DNA of 16,073 nt. Source: Deltaproteobacteria bacterium (GTDB lineage Bacteria > Desulfobacterota > Syntrophia > Syntrophales > Smithellaceae). The notes below the pieces were generated by a model. It was not told where the DNA came from. It searched no databases and saw only the letters and a program-made list of their open reading frames with translations. Position 1 is the stretch's first letter; every line of letters begins with the position of its first letter. Made by a program: the position numbers and the translations under genes. Below, in pieces: positions 7,193 to 15,291 of this stretch. The stretch covers positions 1-16,073 of the forward strand of contig JAGVUJ010000190.1 in the NCBI GenBank assembly GCA_019136325.1, written 5' to 3'.

Positions 7193-8026
7193 TTACACAA
7201 AGGCCTCAATAAGCTCCGCCGCGACAACCTGATTTTTGTTTTTGATCGTTCTTTTGCCGTCCGCAACATTCGTGACGGTGCATCTGTTGAACACCGTGCA
7301 GTTTCCGGACTTGTCCGATTTGAAGCCGCGGCACACGCGTAGCACGTCGGGCGATATCTCATCGATCAGCACAATCTTTCCGTCGCCGTATTTCAGCCGT
7401 CCCAGCTCGAACTTGCCGTCGATGACATGCAGCTTTTTGGACGTGAATTCCTGCGAGACAATCCCGGCGATTTTTTTCACAAGCTTCACGCTATCGGCGA
7501 TTTCTTTTTTCGTCAGCGCGCCGGTTTCCTCCAGCGCTTCCATGGTAATCAGAATATCGCTATCGCCTTTGGTCCAGGCCTCGACAACCTTGTGCAGATT
7601 CACGCACGGTTTTACAAACGGATACCGCCGCCAGAAACTTCCGGTCGCGTTATTGCGCCAGGTGAATTCCAGATTCGTCAGGGGAGCGGATCCGGCAAAT
7701 TGCGGTGCGGCTTCCTTCATGCTCAGCGGAATGGCCGGTTCCACAATCATTTCGTTGTCGCTGATGGTGTCAATGTAGTGGGTGGCAACGCCCTTCGCTT
7801 TCAGCAGTTTGAAAAAATAGGTGGCGAAACGGCAGGCGATGGCGCCTTTGCCGGGAATTTCACCGACCACCACATCATAGCCCGGATCGAAAACCACCTT
7901 GCCTTTTTCGATGTAGCCTGTTCCCCGGTCCGTAAAGACGAACCGGTACTTTCCTTTGTATTTGCCGCCGGTGATTTTATAAACGTCTTTTGATTTGCCG
8001 CGATAGACAAGGTTTTTTTCCGCCAT
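7193..8026 (-). CDS. purC: SAICAR synthetase-like protein (phosphoribosylaminoimidazole-succinocarboxamide synthase), divergent
   Basis: 277 aa. PurC joins aspartate to CAIR with ATP to give SAICAR in purine synthesis. Visible family signs are an N-terminal YRGKSKDVY nucleotide-binding segment, a conserved KG in IPGKGAIACRF, the signature RNNATGS (R-x3-T-G-S), the second signature VIDGKFELG, and DEISPD near residue 220. It is longer than minimal PurC. It lacks the Asp-Pro in the mid-protein loop (K-N-D-A-x-H-D-P in E. coli; here TKGDSDILI), and its region after residue 40 is unusual. ATG 8026 has AAGGAG 9 bp upstream. It is last in the - strand series, after a 299-bp gap. Membership of the family is likely; true PurC activity rather than a paralogue with altered substrate is less certain. 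Confidence 0.78.
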   Translation of the reverse strand: MAEKNLVYRGKSKDVYKITGGKYKGKYRFVFTDRGTGYIEKGKVVFDPGYDVVVGEIPGKGAIACRFATYFFKLLKAKGVATHYIDTISDNEMIVEPAIPLSMKEAAPQFAGSAPLTNLEFTWRNNATGSFWRRYPFVKPCVNLHKVVEAWTKGDSDILITMEALEETGALTKKEIADSVKLVKKIAGIVSQEFTSKKLHVIDGKFELGRLKYGDGKIVLIDEISPDVLRVCRGFKSDKSGNCTVFNRCTVTNVADGKRTIKNKNQVVAAELIEAFV

Positions 8027-8122
8027 TTTATTTGCTCCTTCGAGAAGTTATTGAATTTAAATTTCTTTTAGAAATGCATTGTTAATCCCGTTACGATATG
8101 CATAAGAGATCATTCTGCTGAT

Positions 8123-8152
8123 AAGTTTCAGGTCGTTTTGCTCTTGAAACTT
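8123..8152 (-). promoter_or_regulatory. Perfect 8-bp inverted repeat upstream of purC
   Basis: AAGTTTCA (8123-8130) and TGAAACTT (8145-8152) are exact reverse complements separated by 14 bases. It lies about 97 bp upstream of the purC ATG. It may be an operator or a leader hairpin; no known motif was recognised. Confidence 0.35.
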
Positions 8153-8164
8153 GAGCCTCACGAG

Positions 8165-8189
8165 TCCCGCACCGCGTTGCTATACGGGA
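8165..8189. repeat. Short inverted repeat TCCCG...CGGGA
   Basis: TCCCG (8165-8169) and CGGGA (8185-8189) flank a GC-rich centre. The unit resembles the nearby 8247-8277 palindrome (shared TCCCGC start and GGGAT/GGATT end) and may be a decayed copy of the same element. Confidence 0.35.
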
Positions 8190-8246
8190 TAAAGCGAATA
8201 ACCGATTTCCTTACGCTTCACTTGCGAAAAATTAATAAGGTGTCTC

Positions 8247-8277
8247 TAATCCCGCGTCGCTTCGCGATGCAGGATTA
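8247..8277. repeat. REP-like palindrome, 14-bp arms
   Basis: TAATCCCGCGTCGC (8247-8260), a TTC loop, and GCGATGCAGGATTA (8264-8277) pair along 14 positions, with one mismatch and one wobble pair on either strand. On the - strand the T-run precedes rather than follows the stem, so it is not an intrinsic terminator for the citrate synthase gene. The shape and position (non-coding, between genes) fit a REP-type extragenic palindrome. Confidence 0.5.
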
Positions 8278-8325
8278 AAAAACTAACGGATTTCGGTGCA
8301 CTGCATTTCTGAAACGCGAGTTTTT

Positions 8326-10209
8326 CTAGTGATGGCCGTGCTTTGCCTTGGACTTCATCTCTTTATATTCTGCGCGCAGGGTAATATGATCCATCTCTTC
8401 CATGTCCTCCGCTCTCTTGACCCAGTCTTCAAATTGAATATCGACACCGAAGATGCCGATCATTTCGTCCTGCTCGTTAACAAGAGGGGCGGAAACCGTA
8501 AAACATAATACTCCCGTCATTTTGGAAATGAAGAAATCGGATACGAAAACCTTGCCGGTGCGCAGGGGATTGATGAACCATTGCCTGTCGGACTGATCGG
8601 TGCCCACACCGTAGTTTTCATATTTGGCCCGATCATCGATATTGGTGATGTTTTTTGTGGTTTTACGTCCGTTCATGTCCACAATATAAGCGAACTGAAC
8701 GGAAGGATGTTCATCCACAAAACCCTGCATGATAGTTTCCTGTTTTTCCGTATCCATTGTCTTCATCAGGGGGTGTTCGATAATCTGATTGACCGCGGCA
8801 ACGGCGGCTTTTTCGGCAATGTATTTGATCTTTTCCAGTTCGGACATGAAGTGTTCAGGCAGATACAGACGGACTTTCTTTTCCATTTCTTCGGGAGAAA
8901 TGGAGGTGATGCGGCCGGCTTCGTATTGTTCCATAACCCACTTGTGAATTTTGGAAATTCCCGGGTGTCTTTTGTCCACCACTTTGTTGCCTTCCAGATC
9001 AAAACGCTGATTGATCCAGAAAGCGATGCCGGCATTGCCGGACTTGTCCGTGATGGTCGTGGTGATCGGTCGTTTTAAAATTTTCCTGGTATCAAAGATA
9101 TTGTAAATTTCCTCGCATTTAATCAGGCCGTCGGCATGCACACCGGCGCTGGTGACGTTGAAACCCGAACCGACAAACGGATAATTATGCGGTATTTTTA
9201 CGCCGATTTCCTTCTCAAAATATTCGGCGATATCGGTGATGACGGTGGTGTCGATGCCGTTTCTTCCCCGCAGGGCTATGTATTCGATGATCAGGCCTTC
9301 AATGGGTGGATTGCCGGTGCGCTCGCCCATGCCCAGAAGCGTGGAATTGGCGGCGCTGCAGCCATAGAGCCAGGCGGTCGTTGCGTTGATCATGGCTTTA
9401 TGAAAATCGTTGTGCCCGTGCCATTCCAGCAGATGTCCGGGAACTCCGGCATCGTGGATAAAAGCATAAATAAGTTTATCAACGCTGCGGGGCAGCGCAG
9501 CGCCGGGGTAGGTGATGCCGTAGCCCATCGTGTCGCAAAGTCTGATTTTAATGTCAATGCCGCTTTCATCCCGGAGTTTCATCAATTCCTGGGCAAAGGG
9601 AATGCAGAATCCGTGAATATCGGCGCGGGTCACATCCTCAAAATGGCAGCGGGGGATGATCCCCAGATCAAGAATGGATTTGACGATGCCGAGATAACCG
9701 TCCATGGCCTGGCTTCGTTTTTTATTCAGTTTGAGAAAAATATGATAATCGGAAACGGACGTGAGAATGCCGGTTTCCTTCAAACCAAACTGTTTGACCA
9801 GGGGGACATCTTCTTTCGCCGCTCTGATCCAGCTTGTGATTTCCGGATAGGGCAATCCCAACTCCAGGCATTTTAATACGGCGTCCTTGTCTTTTTTGCT
9901 GTAGAGAAAAAATTCCGACTGACGGATTACTCCGTTGGGACCGCCCAGTTTGCTGAGCAATGCAAATATGGCGACGATCTGTTCCGCTGTGTAGGGAGGA
10001 CGGGACTGCTGGCCGTCACGAAAGGTCGTGTCCGTGATAAAAATTTCTTTGGCCGGTCTCATGGGGACGGTTTTGTGATCGAAAACAATCTTGCTGACTT
10101 CCGAGTATGGGAAAATGTCTTTATAGAGATTAGGTTCTTCCAGTTCTTTTAATTTGAATTTCTTTAATTTACTGGTCACCGGTTTTTTTTCTTGCTTTGT
10201 TTTAACCAT
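8326..10209 (-). CDS. Re-type citrate synthase homologue with C-terminal Cache/PDC-like sensor domain
   Basis: 627 aa from ATG 10209. The N-terminal part is an HMGL-like acyltransferase barrel: ITDTTFRDGQQ (residues 58-68) and the metal-binding HGHND (264-268), followed by LGMGERTGNPPIEGL. The segments EPNLYKDIFPY, LGGPNGVIRQSEFFLY and LTSVSDYHIFLKL resemble the Re-citrate synthases described in Clostridium kluyveri and Syntrophus aciditrophicus rather than LeuA. These condense oxaloacetate and acetyl-CoA to citrate for glutamate synthesis in anaerobes. From about residue 490 to 596 there is an added domain (FAYIVDMNGR, YGVGTDQSDRQWF, FISKMTGVLCFTVSAPLV, IGIFGVDIQF) typical of ligand-binding Cache/PDC sensors, then a charged tail ending HGHH. 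There is no membrane segment, so this sensor is cytoplasmic. It lies 19 bp after aspS. A TTG start at 10236 is possible but less likely. 2-Isopropylmalate or homocitrate synthase is the alternative. Confidence 0.85.
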   Translation of the reverse strand: MVKTKQEKKPVTSKLKKFKLKELEEPNLYKDIFPYSEVSKIVFDHKTVPMRPAKEIFITDTTFRDGQQSRPPYTAEQIVAIFALLSKLGGPNGVIRQSEFFLYSKKDKDAVLKCLELGLPYPEITSWIRAAKEDVPLVKQFGLKETGILTSVSDYHIFLKLNKKRSQAMDGYLGIVKSILDLGIIPRCHFEDVTRADIHGFCIPFAQELMKLRDESGIDIKIRLCDTMGYGITYPGAALPRSVDKLIYAFIHDAGVPGHLLEWHGHNDFHKAMINATTAWLYGCSAANSTLLGMGERTGNPPIEGLIIEYIALRGRNGIDTTVITDIAEYFEKEIGVKIPHNYPFVGSGFNVTSAGVHADGLIKCEEIYNIFDTRKILKRPITTTITDKSGNAGIAFWINQRFDLEGNKVVDKRHPGISKIHKWVMEQYEAGRITSISPEEMEKKVRLYLPEHFMSELEKIKYIAEKAAVAAVNQIIEHPLMKTMDTEKQETIMQGFVDEHPSVQFAYIVDMNGRKTTKNITNIDDRAKYENYGVGTDQSDRQWFINPLRTGKVFVSDFFISKMTGVLCFTVSAPLVNEQDEMIGIFGVDIQFEDWVKRAEDMEEMDHITLRAEYKEMKSKAKHGHH

Positions 10210-10215
10210 GTTGTT

Positions 10216-10219
10216 CTCC
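10216..10219 (-). promoter_or_regulatory. Ribosome binding site deciding the citrate synthase start
   Basis: On the - strand GGAG (10219 to 10216) is followed by AACAAC and then ATG at 10209, a normal 6-base spacing. The upstream in-frame starts (TTG at 10236, which would overlap aspS, and ATG at 10221) have no comparable site. Confidence 0.65.
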
Positions 10220-10228
10220 ATCCGAAAA

Positions 10229-12010
10229 TTAAACAATTTTTAACGACAACTCCATTAACTGCTCGATGCCGACTCTGGAAGGAGCGTCGGTCATGAGACA
10301 GGCCGCTTTCTGCGTTTTCGGGAAAGCGATGACATCCCGGATCGACTCGGCTTTGGTCATGATCATGGTCAGCCGGTCCAGTCCGAAAGCCAGGCCTCCG
10401 TGAGGCGGAGCGCCATACTCGAGAGCGTCCAGGAGGAATCCGAATTTCAGCCTCGCCTCCTCATCGGTCAATTTCAGCGCACTGAAGACCTGAGCCTGCA
10501 CATCCTTATGGTGAATACGAATACTGCCGCCGCCGATTTCCGAACCGTTCAGTACAAGGTCGTAGGCTCTGGCGCGGACTTTTCCCGGATCGGTTGTTAA
10601 AAAGGGCAGGTCTTCCAGAAAAGGCGATGTAAACGGGTGATGTGTGGAAACAAAGCGTTTCTCCGATTCCGAGTATTCCATCAGCGGAAACTCCGTAATC
10701 CAGGTAAACGCCAGCGCATCCGGATCAATGAGATTCAGTTTTTTCCCGAGATGAAGGCGTAAGTTGCCGAGAGAATCGGAGACAACTTTCGGCGTGTCCG
10801 CCACAAAGAAAATAATATCTCCTTCTTTCGCGTTCATCGCTTTGGCGATGCCGTCAACTTCCTCGGGTTTGAGGAATTTAAAAATAGGCGATGTCCAGTC
10901 GGCTGCGTTGACTTTGGCCCAGGCCAGTCCCTTGGCGCCGTAAATGGCGACGACATCTTTCAAACCGTCCAGGTCTTTGCGGGAGAGTGCGGAGGCCTGT
11001 TCGGCTTTAATCGCTTTGATGACGCCTCCGGAAGCTGCCACTTCTGAGAAAAGTTTGAATCCTGAATCTTTGGCGATGGCTGTCAGATCCACAATTTCCA
11101 TGCCGAAACGCACGTCGGGATTATCCTTGCCGTAGCGGCTGATCGCTTCGGCATAAGTCAGCCGGGGCAGGGGAAGGGTCAGCTCTTTATTCAGGCAGGC
11201 CTTGAAGATGGATTTCATCAGGCCTTCCATCATCGCCATGATGTCTTCTTCGGTGATGAAAGACATTTCCACATCAATCTGTGTGAATTCCGGCTGACGG
11301 TCGGCGCGCAAGTCTTCATCGCGGAAACATTTGACTATTTGGTAATAACGGTCGAAGCCGGAAACCATCAGCAGTTGTTTGAATATCTGAGGCGATTGCG
11401 GCAGCGCGTAAAACATTCCTTTGTAAATTCGGCTGGGAACAAGGTAGTCCCGCGCACCTTCCGGTGTGCTCTTGCCCAGGAAGGGTGTTTCCACTTCGAT
11501 AAAACCGTTGTCTTCGAAATACCGGCGGGTTGCCCCGGCCAGTCGGCTTCGTAAGAAAAGATTCTTCTGAATCGCGGGACGTCGCAAATCCAGATAACGG
11601 TATTTTAAGCGGATATTTTCCGAAATGTCATCATCGTCAAAAGAGAAGGGCGGTGTCTTGGATTCATTCATGATTTCCAGAACGGAGACAATGACTTCTA
11701 TCTGACCGGTTTTCAGCGCCGGATTCTCCATCCCTTCGGGGCGTTTTCTGACCTTGCCTTTAACAGCCAGGACATATTCGTTGCGGATTTTATGCGCTTC
11801 ACTGTGCACGCTTTCTCCGGCGTCGGGATTAAAAACGACCTGGACCATTCCCTCCCGGTCACGAAGATCCACGAAAATCACGCCACCGTGATCACGACGG
11901 CGATGAGCCCAGCCCATTAATACAACGTCCTGTCCGTCAACGGATGCATCAAGGCTTCCGCAATAATGAGTTCTTTTATCTTTTGTTAGGAATTCAGCCA
12001 AAATTTTCAT
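10229..12010 (-). CDS. aspS: Aspartyl-tRNA synthetase, bacterial type, probably non-discriminating
   Basis: 593 aa, the usual length for bacterial AspRS. An OB-fold anticodon domain (about 15-120) is followed by the class II core, with [16 protein letters not shown] (motif 2) and [13 protein letters not shown] (motif 3), and a GAD insertion including [12 protein letters not shown]. The enzyme charges tRNA-Asp with aspartate. In the anticodon domain the motif RRRDHGG has His41 where discriminating E. coli AspRS has Leu30, and Gly93 (RPEGM) aligns where E. coli has Lys81. Both match His31/Gly82 of the Pseudomonas aeruginosa enzyme, which also charges tRNA-Asn. It overlaps hisS by 4 bp (ATGA) with AAGGAG just ahead of its ATG, so the two are translationally coupled. 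Confidence 0.97.
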   Translation of the reverse strand: MKILAEFLTKDKRTHYCGSLDASVDGQDVVLMGWAHRRRDHGGVIFVDLRDREGMVQVVFNPDAGESVHSEAHKIRNEYVLAVKGKVRKRPEGMENPALKTGQIEVIVSVLEIMNESKTPPFSFDDDDISENIRLKYRYLDLRRPAIQKNLFLRSRLAGATRRYFEDNGFIEVETPFLGKSTPEGARDYLVPSRIYKGMFYALPQSPQIFKQLLMVSGFDRYYQIVKCFRDEDLRADRQPEFTQIDVEMSFITEEDIMAMMEGLMKSIFKACLNKELTLPLPRLTYAEAISRYGKDNPDVRFGMEIVDLTAIAKDSGFKLFSEVAASGGVIKAIKAEQASALSRKDLDGLKDVVAIYGAKGLAWAKVNAADWTSPIFKFLKPEEVDGIAKAMNAKEGDIIFFVADTPKVVSDSLGNLRLHLGKKLNLIDPDALAFTWITEFPLMEYSESEKRFVSTHHPFTSPFLEDLPFLTTDPGKVRARAYDLVLNGSEIGGGSIRIHHKDVQAQVFSALKLTDEEARLKFGFLLDALEYGAPPHGGLAFGLDRLTMIMTKAESIRDVIAFPKTQKAACLMTDAPSRVGIEQLMELSLKIV

Positions 12011-13281
12011 TTCTCCTTAATAATTTTAATAACAGATTCCATCAATCCGTCTAAAGGGATGTTCTGCTGTTCTTTGTTTCTCATGTTTCTCATGATGACC
12101 TGTTTTTCTTCCATCTCTTTATCGCCAAGGATCAGGGCGAAAGAACTGTTCAACTTATCGGCTTTCTTGAGCTGGGATTTCAGGCTTTTGCCTGAATAAT
12201 CCGTTTCGGCGGAGAGTCCGGCGGTTCGGATTCTGTTCGTGAGTTCGAAAGCGATTTTCTGGGCCTGTGTCCCCAGGGCGGCGATGAAGAGATCGGTTTT
12301 AAATGCGTCCTGAGCATGGTCCGGCAGACAAGAGATCAGACGTTCCAAACCGACGCCAAATCCGATTCCGGCGACTTCCGGTCCTCCCAGAGAACTGACC
12401 AGGCCGTTATATCTGCCGCCGCCGGCAATGGCGTTCTGCGCGCCCAGGGCGTTTGTTTTGACTTCAAATGCTGTTTTCGTGTAGTAATCCAACCCGCGAA
12501 CCATTCGGGGATTGATGGCAAAGGCTATACGGATATCGTTAAGAAAAGACTGCACCTGTGCAAAATGGCTTTCGCAGTCAGCGCATAAGAAATCAAGTAT
12601 GCTTGGCGCTTTGGCTATGGTGGATGCACAGGTTTCCACTTTGCAGTCGAAAACACGCAGAGGATTGGCATGGATGCGTCTTTGACAATCGGGACAGAGA
12701 TTTTTTTCGCTGTCTTTTAAAAAGTCGACAACGGCTTTGGAAAATACCGGACGGCAGGCTTTGCAGCCCAGAGAATTAATTTCCAATTGCAGATCCTGCA
12801 AACCGGCGCCGGATAGAAAATGCATCAGCATGAAAATGACTTCGGCATCCGATTGCGGTGTGTCATCGCCGAAAACTTCGACATCGATCTGATTAAACTG
12901 GCGGAACCGCCCCTTCTGCGGCCGTTCCCTGCGGAACATCGGACCCATGGTAAAAAGTTTGGAGATCGGTTCGCTGGCGAACATATTGTGCTCAATGTAG
13001 GCGCGGATGACCGAAGCGGTGGCTTCCGGACGCAGGGTGATGAGTTCGTTGTCCCGATCGGGAAATGTGTACATTTCTTTTTCGACGATGTCGGTTGTTT
13101 CTCCGATACTTCTTTGAAATAGAAGAGTTTTTTCGATGATGGGGACGCGTATTTCCCTGAAACCGAAAGAATCAAAAATGGTTCGGGCCAGGGATTCGAT
13201 TCTGCAGAAAGCAAGCGCATCTTCCGGCAGGATATCTTTGAAACCTCGAATAGCTGTAATTTTTTCCATAGAGATAACCAT
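12007..13281 (-). CDS. hisS: Histidyl-tRNA synthetase
   Basis: 424 aa, normal length. It charges tRNA-His with histidine. Class II motifs are clear: [19 protein letters not shown] (motif 2), the histidine-specific [13 protein letters not shown], and [11 protein letters not shown] (motif 3). An insertion with CPDC and Cys-rich surroundings lies in the middle, and the C-terminal anticodon-binding domain ends the protein. Two starts are possible, ATG 13281 and ATG 13269 ([15 protein letters not shown], closer to the family's usual beginning); neither has a strong ribosome binding site. It follows the response-regulator terminator and begins a likely hisS-aspS-citrate synthase operon. Confidence 0.97.
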   Translation of the reverse strand: MVISMEKITAIRGFKDILPEDALAFCRIESLARTIFDSFGFREIRVPIIEKTLLFQRSIGETTDIVEKEMYTFPDRDNELITLRPEATASVIRAYIEHNMFASEPISKLFTMGPMFRRERPQKGRFRQFNQIDVEVFGDDTPQSDAEVIFMLMHFLSGAGLQDLQLEINSLGCKACRPVFSKAVVDFLKDSEKNLCPDCQRRIHANPLRVFDCKVETCASTIAKAPSILDFLCADCESHFAQVQSFLNDIRIAFAINPRMVRGLDYYTKTAFEVKTNALGAQNAIAGGGRYNGLVSSLGGPEVAGIGFGVGLERLISCLPDHAQDAFKTDLFIAALGTQAQKIAFELTNRIRTAGLSAETDYSGKSLKSQLKKADKLNSSFALILGDKEMEEKQVIMRNMRNKEQQNIPLDGLMESVIKIIKEK

Positions 13282-13360
13282 AATTTTAAGCCAGTTTTAC
13301 TAACATATTTGATTATTCTTCGCAATGAGAAAATCGGTTAAAAAATATTGATAAGAATTG

Positions 13361-13407
13361 ATAAATAAAGGCATAATCGCAACCCTGCGGAAGGTTGCGA
13401 TTATGCC
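13361..13407 (-). terminator. Intrinsic terminator of the response regulator gene
   Basis: On the - strand GGCATAATCGCAACC and GGTTGCGATTATGCC form a perfect 15-bp stem (13393-13407 with 13370-13384) around an 8-base loop, followed at once by TTTATTTAT (13369 down to 13361). It begins 32 bp after the regulator stop codon and separates the signalling genes from hisS. Confidence 0.9.
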
Positions 13408-13438
13408 GCTTATGCGCGAAAATCAATGACGGAATATT

Positions 13439-15196
13439 TTAACTGAGCGTGAAATTTCTCTCGCGGAATAACCTCAGGCAGGCGTCCACGACAGCCGCGT
13501 CATAAAGAGTATTTTTGTTTTTGATAATTTCATCGAGTGCAAAATCAATTCCCAGGGTGGGCCGGTAAGGACGATGGGAAGAAATGGCCTCAACGACGTC
13601 GGCTACCGCCAGAATTCTTGACTCCAGAAGAATATCCCTCCCTTGCAGCTTTTGCGGGTAGCCTGAACCGTTCATCCGTTCATGATGCTGTAAAATGGCA
13701 ATGGCGACCGGCCAGGGGAATTCGATATCCTTAAGGATGTTGTATCCGGACTGAGAATGGGTCTTAATCAGCTCGAATTCGAGATTGGTCAGTCTGGTGG
13801 GCTTGCTGAGAATTTCCGACGGGATGGATAATTTCCCGATATCGTGAATGATCGCGGCTGTTTCGATAAATTCTTTTGTATCGTTGTTCAGTCCCATTTC
13901 TTCGGCAATCGCCCGGGCCAGCATGGACACCCTTCTTTGATGGCCTGTCGTGTAGGGATCTCGCGTCTCGACCATGGTTGCGATAGCGCTCACCGTCGCA
14001 TCCAGCGTTTTCTTTATTTTAAGAAAACTCTGGGAGCGTTCCTCTTCCAGTTGTTTGCTTTCCGTGATATCTTTCAAAAAATTCAGGGTGGCGTTTTTTT
14101 TCTCCCATTCGACAAGAGAGGTATTCAGCTCCATCCATTTTTCCGTTTTGTCCCGGCAAACGATTCGGAAAGAATAAACGGAAGGCACTGTTTCTCCATT
14201 CAACCTCTTTAAATGATAATTGCGGACCATGGCGGCATCATCGGGGTGGATAAGACTGATGAAATCCATCATATTCAACTCTGCCAGAGAGTATCCCGTG
14301 TTCGTTGAAGTGGCGCTGTTGGCGAAAACAATTTTCATGTCCTGCGTGATGAGAATGGCTTCTCTGGCGTTTTCCACGACGATGCGATAACGCTCCTCGC
14401 TGGCCCGAAGGTTTTTTTCCGCCTGTTTACGGGAGGTGATGTCGTTGTAAAGAGCTTGAAATTGCATTTGACCATTCCAAAGAACCTGTTTGCGGAACAC
14501 TTCCAGATGGCGAATGGTGCCGTCCTTGCGGATAATGCTGACTTCATAATGCGGCGGAACGTATTCGCCGCGTTTTCTCATTTCAATTCTTTTTTCATAT
14601 TCGAGAAAGGTCTCCGGCGTGTATCTCTGCATATGAGAGATGGATTTCAACTCATTAATGCTTTCGTAACCGAACATGTTTAAAATTTCCCGGTTGGCGT
14701 ACAGTAACTCGCCGTCGGACGTGACGATGCGCACGCCCAGCGGAGATTCATCGAGCGAATTGCGGAAATTTTCTTCGCTTCTTTTGAGCATTTCCTCCGT
14801 ATTTTTTTTATCCCGTCTGATTTTCGCTTCGCTGATTTCACGCTGCACCGCGACCGGAAGCTTGGTGAGCTTGTCTTTCATCAGATAATCGTGAGCCCCT
14901 GCCTTCATGGCCTCGACAGCCGTTTCCTCGCCGATGGCGCCGGAAACAATAATAAAGGGGATATTGGGATTGATTTCCTGCGCCAGTTTCAGGGCCGCCG
15001 GAGCGCTGAAATTGGGCATTTTGTAATCACAGAGAATGACATCCCATTGTTTTTTCCCCAGGGCTTTTTTCATCTCCGAATGAGTGTCCACACGTTCCCA
15101 TTCCGGATCGAAACCGCTATTGCGTAATTTACGTATGATCAGACTGCAGTCATCCTCCGAATCATCAACGACAAGAACGCGAAGAATATCAGCCAT
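13439..15196 (-). CDS. Response regulator: REC-PAS-PAS-HD-GYP (putative cyclic-di-GMP phosphodiesterase)
   Basis: 585 aa. The N-terminal receiver (about 5-125) has the acidic pair D11/D12, phospho-acceptor D57 (LCDYKMP) and the conserved Lys in YLMKDKL. Two PAS domains follow (about 140-260 and 265-385), each ending in a PAC-type NDITSRKQAE or KDITESKQLE segment. The C-terminal HD-GYP domain (about 400-570) keeps GHQRR (H419), HDIGK (H451, D452), and HHERMNGSGYP (H504 to P514), so it should be catalytically competent. HD-GYP domains hydrolyse c-di-GMP. ATG 15196 has AAGGAG upstream. The gene lies 95 bp after a histidine kinase on the same strand, its probable partner, and ends at an intrinsic terminator. 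Confidence 0.93.
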   Translation of the reverse strand: MADILRVLVVDDSEDDCSLIIRKLRNSGFDPEWERVDTHSEMKKALGKKQWDVILCDYKMPNFSAPAALKLAQEINPNIPFIIVSGAIGEETAVEAMKAGAHDYLMKDKLTKLPVAVQREISEAKIRRDKKNTEEMLKRSEENFRNSLDESPLGVRIVTSDGELLYANREILNMFGYESINELKSISHMQRYTPETFLEYEKRIEMRKRGEYVPPHYEVSIIRKDGTIRHLEVFRKQVLWNGQMQFQALYNDITSRKQAEKNLRASEERYRIVVENAREAILITQDMKIVFANSATSTNTGYSLAELNMMDFISLIHPDDAAMVRNYHLKRLNGETVPSVYSFRIVCRDKTEKWMELNTSLVEWEKKNATLNFLKDITESKQLEEERSQSFLKIKKTLDATVSAIATMVETRDPYTTGHQRRVSMLARAIAEEMGLNNDTKEFIETAAIIHDIGKLSIPSEILSKPTRLTNLEFELIKTHSQSGYNILKDIEFPWPVAIAILQHHERMNGSGYPQKLQGRDILLESRILAVADVVEAISSHRPYRPTLGIDFALDEIIKNKNTLYDAAVVDACLRLFRERNFTLS

Positions 15197-15291
15197 GCGA
15201 AGCTCTCCTTTGTTGGAAAATAATTAATGCTTTATGAAATAACATTGTCATATTTTAGTGCAAACGGAACAGCGTTTCACGATGCTTTGTA

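Larger units (their letters stand above)
8027..8325. other. Intergenic region rich in inverted repeats upstream of purC
   Basis: This 299-bp gap between the citrate synthase stop and the purC start (both - strand) has no ORF of note. It contains three inverted repeats (8123-8152, 8165-8189, 8247-8277) and recurring ATCCCG/CGGGAT words (about 8085, 8165, 8185, 8250). AATTTAAATT near 8054 is a perfect AT palindrome. A purC promoter should lie here, but I see no strong -35/-10 pair. Confidence 0.45.

Noticed and set aside
8247..8277. Palindrome as intrinsic terminator of the citrate synthase gene
   Set aside because: On the coding (-) strand the T-run lies before the stem, not after it.
9136..9876. 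246-codon open frame antisense to the citrate synthase gene
   Set aside because: It is fully inside a well-supported enzyme gene, has no family features, and its composition is that of a frame shadow.
10210..10236. TTG start giving the citrate synthase a 9-residue longer N-terminus overlapping aspS
   Set aside because: No ribosome binding site for TTG 10236, while ATG 10209 has GGAG at good spacing and makes the overlap unnecessary.
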